The notes under the pieces are model-generated. The model saw nothing but the letters and a program-made list of their open reading frames with translations, was not told the origin of the DNA and made no database searches. DNA of 8,585 bases from JBNLBT01 sp050303435. GTDB taxonomy: Bacteria; Pseudomonadota; Gammaproteobacteria; Xanthomonadales; Marinicellaceae. Made by a program: the position numbers and the translations under genes. The DNA lies in the NCBI GenBank assembly GCA_050303435.1, contig JBNLBT010000129.1:1-8585 (forward strand), given 5' to 3'. Positions 6,858 through 8,585 of the stretch are shown one piece after another. The stretch's first letter is position 1. Each line of letters begins with the position of its first letter.

Positions 6858-8141
6858 ATGAACCGTTATTTTTTTCAGGCGGCGCTGCTGCCGGACGGCT
6901 GGCAACGCGACGTGCGGTTGGGCGTGGATGATCGCGGGCGCATCGAATCGCTGACCACCGGCGCACAGCCCGGCGCCGACGATCTGTGCCAGCCGGTGGC
7001 CGTGCCGATGTTGTGCAACGCGCATTCCCACGTGTTTCAGCGCGCCATGGCCGGCCGCGCCGAATACCGCCACGCGGTCGAGGATGATTTCTGGTCGTGG
7101 CGCGATCTGATGTACCGGCTGGCCGCCGGGCTGGACGCGGACGCGCTGCACGCCGTGGCCGTGGACGCCTACCGCCGCATGCGCGCCATGGGCTATGAGC
7201 GGGTGTGTGAATTCCATTACCTGCACCGTGACCTGGGGCAAATGGACGACGCCCTGCGCATGAGCCGGGTGATCGTGCACGCGGCGCGCGACGCCGGCAT
7301 CGGTTTGACGTTGCTGCCGGTGTTGTACAGCCATTCAGGCTTTGGGGCGCAAGCGCCGAGTGCTGCACAGCAGCGATTCATTCTTGACACCGGTGAATAC
7401 CTGGATTTGCTGGACCATTTACAGGGAGAACTTCTCGCCGGGCAAAACCTGGGCCTGTGTTTTCATTCGTTGCGCGCGGTCAGCCCTGAGCAGATGCACG
7501 CGGTGCTGGCGCGCAGCGACGCCGCCTGGCCGGTGCACATTCACATCGCGGAACAGCTGCCCGAGGTTGAACAGTGTCTGGCACACCACGGCCAACGGCC
7601 GGTGCAGTGGCTGATGGATCATTTCGACGTCTCCCCGCGTTGGACCCTGGTGCACGCCACGCATCTGGACGCGGCTGAGAAACAGGCGCTGAATGCCAGC
7701 GGCGCGGTGGCCTGCCTGTGCCCACTGACCGAAGCCAACCTCGGCGACGGGGTGTTCGACGTGCCGGCGCTGATCAACGGCGGCGGGACGCTGGCGATTG
7801 GCTCGGACAGCCAGGTTGAACTCAACCCGGCGGCGGAATTGAAAATGCTGGAATATTCACAGCGTTTAACGCTGCGGCGGCGCAACGTGTGCTGCGACGA
7901 GGCGCAACCCCAGGTCGCGGCGTATTTGTGGCAGGCGGCCATGCGCGGCGGGGCCGCTGCGGCCGGCGTGGCCACGGGCGGTTTGCGCATCGGCGCGGCG
8001 GCCGACTGGCTGGCGCTGCACGGCGATGCGGCCTGGCCGACGGCCGCATCGCCCGAGGACCTGCTCAGTGCCTGGGTCTTCAGTGATCGCGTCAACGCCC
8101 GCGCCTGGTGCGCGGGGCGCGCGTTGTCGACGGTGGATTGA
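6846..8141 (+). CDS. hutF: Formimidoylglutamate deiminase
   Basis: Cytoplasmic zinc amidohydrolase that converts N-formimidoyl-L-glutamate to N-formyl-L-glutamate and ammonia. This is the fourth step of the five-step histidine route used by pseudomonads, instead of direct formiminoglutamase. It has 431 residues, slightly shorter than the usual 445-460. The metal motif NAHSHVFQRAMAG has His60 and His62. Other key positions are His207 and Arg210 (CFHSLRAV), His231 and His233 with Glu236 (HIHIAEQ), His270 (LVHATHL), and Asp321 in IGSDSQ, matching the known HutF active site. The start is uncertain: ATG at 6846 and ATG at 6858 (MNRYFF) are both possible, and neither has a strong Shine-Dalgarno. 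The 6858 ATG overlaps the stop of an 8-codon frame. It pairs with the divergent hutI as the next step in the pathway. N-formylglutamate deformylase (HutG), needed next, is not in the window. Confidence 0.95.
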   Translation: MRTQMNRYFFQAALLPDGWQRDVRLGVDDRGRIESLTTGAQPGADDLCQPVAVPMLCNAHSHVFQRAMAGRAEYRHAVEDDFWSWRDLMYRLAAGLDADALHAVAVDAYRRMRAMGYERVCEFHYLHRDLGQMDDALRMSRVIVHAARDAGIGLTLLPVLYSHSGFGAQAPSAAQQRFILDTGEYLDLLDHLQGELLAGQNLGLCFHSLRAVSPEQMHAVLARSDAAWPVHIHIAEQLPEVEQCLAHHGQRPVQWLMDHFDVSPRWTLVHATHLDAAEKQALNASGAVACLCPLTEANLGDGVFDVPALINGGGTLAIGSDSQVELNPAAELKMLEYSQRLTLRRRNVCCDEAQPQVAAYLWQAAMRGGAAAAGVATGGLRIGAAADWLALHGDAAWPTAASPEDLLSAWVFSDRVNARAWCAGRALSTVD

Positions 8142-8175
8142 AGGCACCTGGGCGGGGACGGGGTGTAAATTAGCT

Positions 8176-8204
8176 TTCTTTTTGCGCTGTAATTTTGTTA
8201 AAAT
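8176..8204 (+). promoter_or_regulatory. Candidate promoter of rpoZ
   Basis: The 101-base gap between hutF and rpoZ is clearly AT-richer than its surroundings. It contains TGTTAAAAT at 8196-8204, an extended -10 (TG, one base, then TAAAAT, five of six matching). A T-rich TTCTTT at 8176-8181 stands 17 bases upstream as a poor -35. Transcription would start near 8211, about 32 bases before the rpoZ ATG. rpoZ thus seems to have its own promoter rather than depending on hutF. Confidence 0.45.
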
Positions 8205-8242
8205 GTAGGGTCTGTTTGAAATAAATTGGAAGTGGCAGAAAA

Positions 8243-8521
8243 ATGGCACGAGTAACAGTAGAAGATTGTTTGGAAAATGTCGACAACCGCTTTGATCTGG
8301 TGATCATGGCGGCCAAACGCGCGCGCCTGATCGCCAACGGTCAACAGCCGCTGGTGGACGAGGAAAACGACAAGCCCACGGTGCTGGCCTTGCGCGAGAT
8401 TGCCGAAGGCAAAATCAACGACGAAAAATTGCAGGAACTGGAACTGGAAGCCAAACGGGCCAAGGAACTGGAAGCCTGGAACGCAGCGGCTGAATCTCAG
8501 GAAGCCGATGACGTTGAGTGA
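8243..8521 (+). CDS. rpoZ: DNA-directed RNA polymerase omega subunit
   Basis: Omega is the small RNA polymerase subunit that binds the beta-prime C-terminus, aids core assembly and forms part of one ppGpp-binding site in proteobacteria. The 92-residue length is normal (E. coli about 91). The N-terminus MARVTVEDCLENVDNRFDLV and the following MAAKRAR helix (22-28) are hallmark sequences. A central TVLALREIAEGKI segment (46-58) completes the Rpb6-like fold, and the rest is a charged helical tail rich in Glu, Lys and Ala. GGAAG at 8228-8232 is a possible ribosome-binding site, 10 bases from the ATG. In gammaproteobacteria it usually lies between gmk and spoT; here the upstream neighbour is hutF. 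Confidence 0.97.
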   Translation: MARVTVEDCLENVDNRFDLVIMAAKRARLIANGQQPLVDEENDKPTVLALREIAEGKINDEKLQELELEAKRAKELEAWNAAAESQEADDVE

Positions 8522-8548
8522 TTGCACTGACCTGATGCACGCGATGGG

Positions 8549-8585
8549 ATGACCGTTGTGACCCGGCAGGACGGCACAGCTGAAA
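8549..8585 (+). CDS. Possible start of the next gene (spoT by synteny only)
   Basis: After the rpoZ stop, an ATG at 8549 opens a frame (M T V V T R Q D G T A E) that continues to the window edge. The two ATGs just before it (8534 and 8544) run into a TGA within a few codons. A GTG at 8558 in the same frame is an alternative start. Twelve codons carry no recognisable motif. In many gammaproteobacteria the gene after rpoZ is spoT, the bifunctional ppGpp synthetase/hydrolase, so that is the guess. The 27-base gap from rpoZ would allow cotranscription. Confidence 0.3.
   Translation, partial: MTVVTRQDGTAE

Noticed and set aside
5806..6861. 351-codon open frame on the plus strand
   Set aside because: It is antisense to hutI, with low-complexity His/Ala/Gly/Val composition and no family signature. 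HutI is unambiguous on the other strand.
8142..8165. Possible terminator after hutF
   Set aside because: Only a 4-base CACC/GGTG pairing with a long G-rich loop can be drawn, and no T-tract follows directly.
1..8585. Defence system, mobile element, CRISPR array or biosynthetic cluster
   Set aside because: All coding capacity is taken by recognisable housekeeping, efflux, protease and catabolic genes. No direct repeats, transposase, integrase, tRNA or att-like structures were seen.

Overview
The window reads as a stretch of ordinary, densely packed chromosome from a GC-rich gammaproteobacterium. This rests on the protein types: a gammaproteobacterial-style omega subunit, a DegQ-type protease, and the HutI/HutF branch of histidine breakdown. 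I cannot name the genus. All the large reading frames translate cleanly without frameshifts. I see no tRNA, rRNA, transposase, integrase, CRISPR array or phage gene.

Layout. Positions 1-1949 (minus) hold the N-terminal two thirds of an RND drug-efflux permease that runs off the left edge. It is preceded by its periplasmic adaptor (1953-3227, minus) with a 3-base gap and a Shine-Dalgarno sequence placed over the adaptor's end, so the two form an operon with a recognisable -10 element at 3267-3272. Next on the same strand is pyrF (3339-4145, minus), the last enzyme of UMP synthesis. A divergent control region (4146-4251) separates pyrF from a DegQ-like periplasmic serine protease (4252-5592, plus).

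The protease gene runs head-on into hutI (5599-6801, minus) with only six bases between the two stop codons. hutI is divergent from hutF (about 6846-8141, plus) across a very short gap. HutI makes N-formimidoyl-L-glutamate and HutF deiminates it to N-formyl-L-glutamate, so the pair carries two consecutive steps of histidine catabolism by the five-step route. hutH, hutU, hutG and hutC are not in the window. A 101-base AT-richer gap then leads into rpoZ (8243-8521, plus), the RNA polymerase omega subunit. The last 37 bases may be the very start of the next gene, which by usual synteny would be spoT.

I found no convincing undescribed system. The items most worth a second look are small-scale: the overlapping divergent promoters with an inverted repeat between hutI and hutF, a 14-base palindrome between pyrF and the protease gene, the type-2 form of PyrF, and rpoZ preceded by a hut gene rather than gmk.
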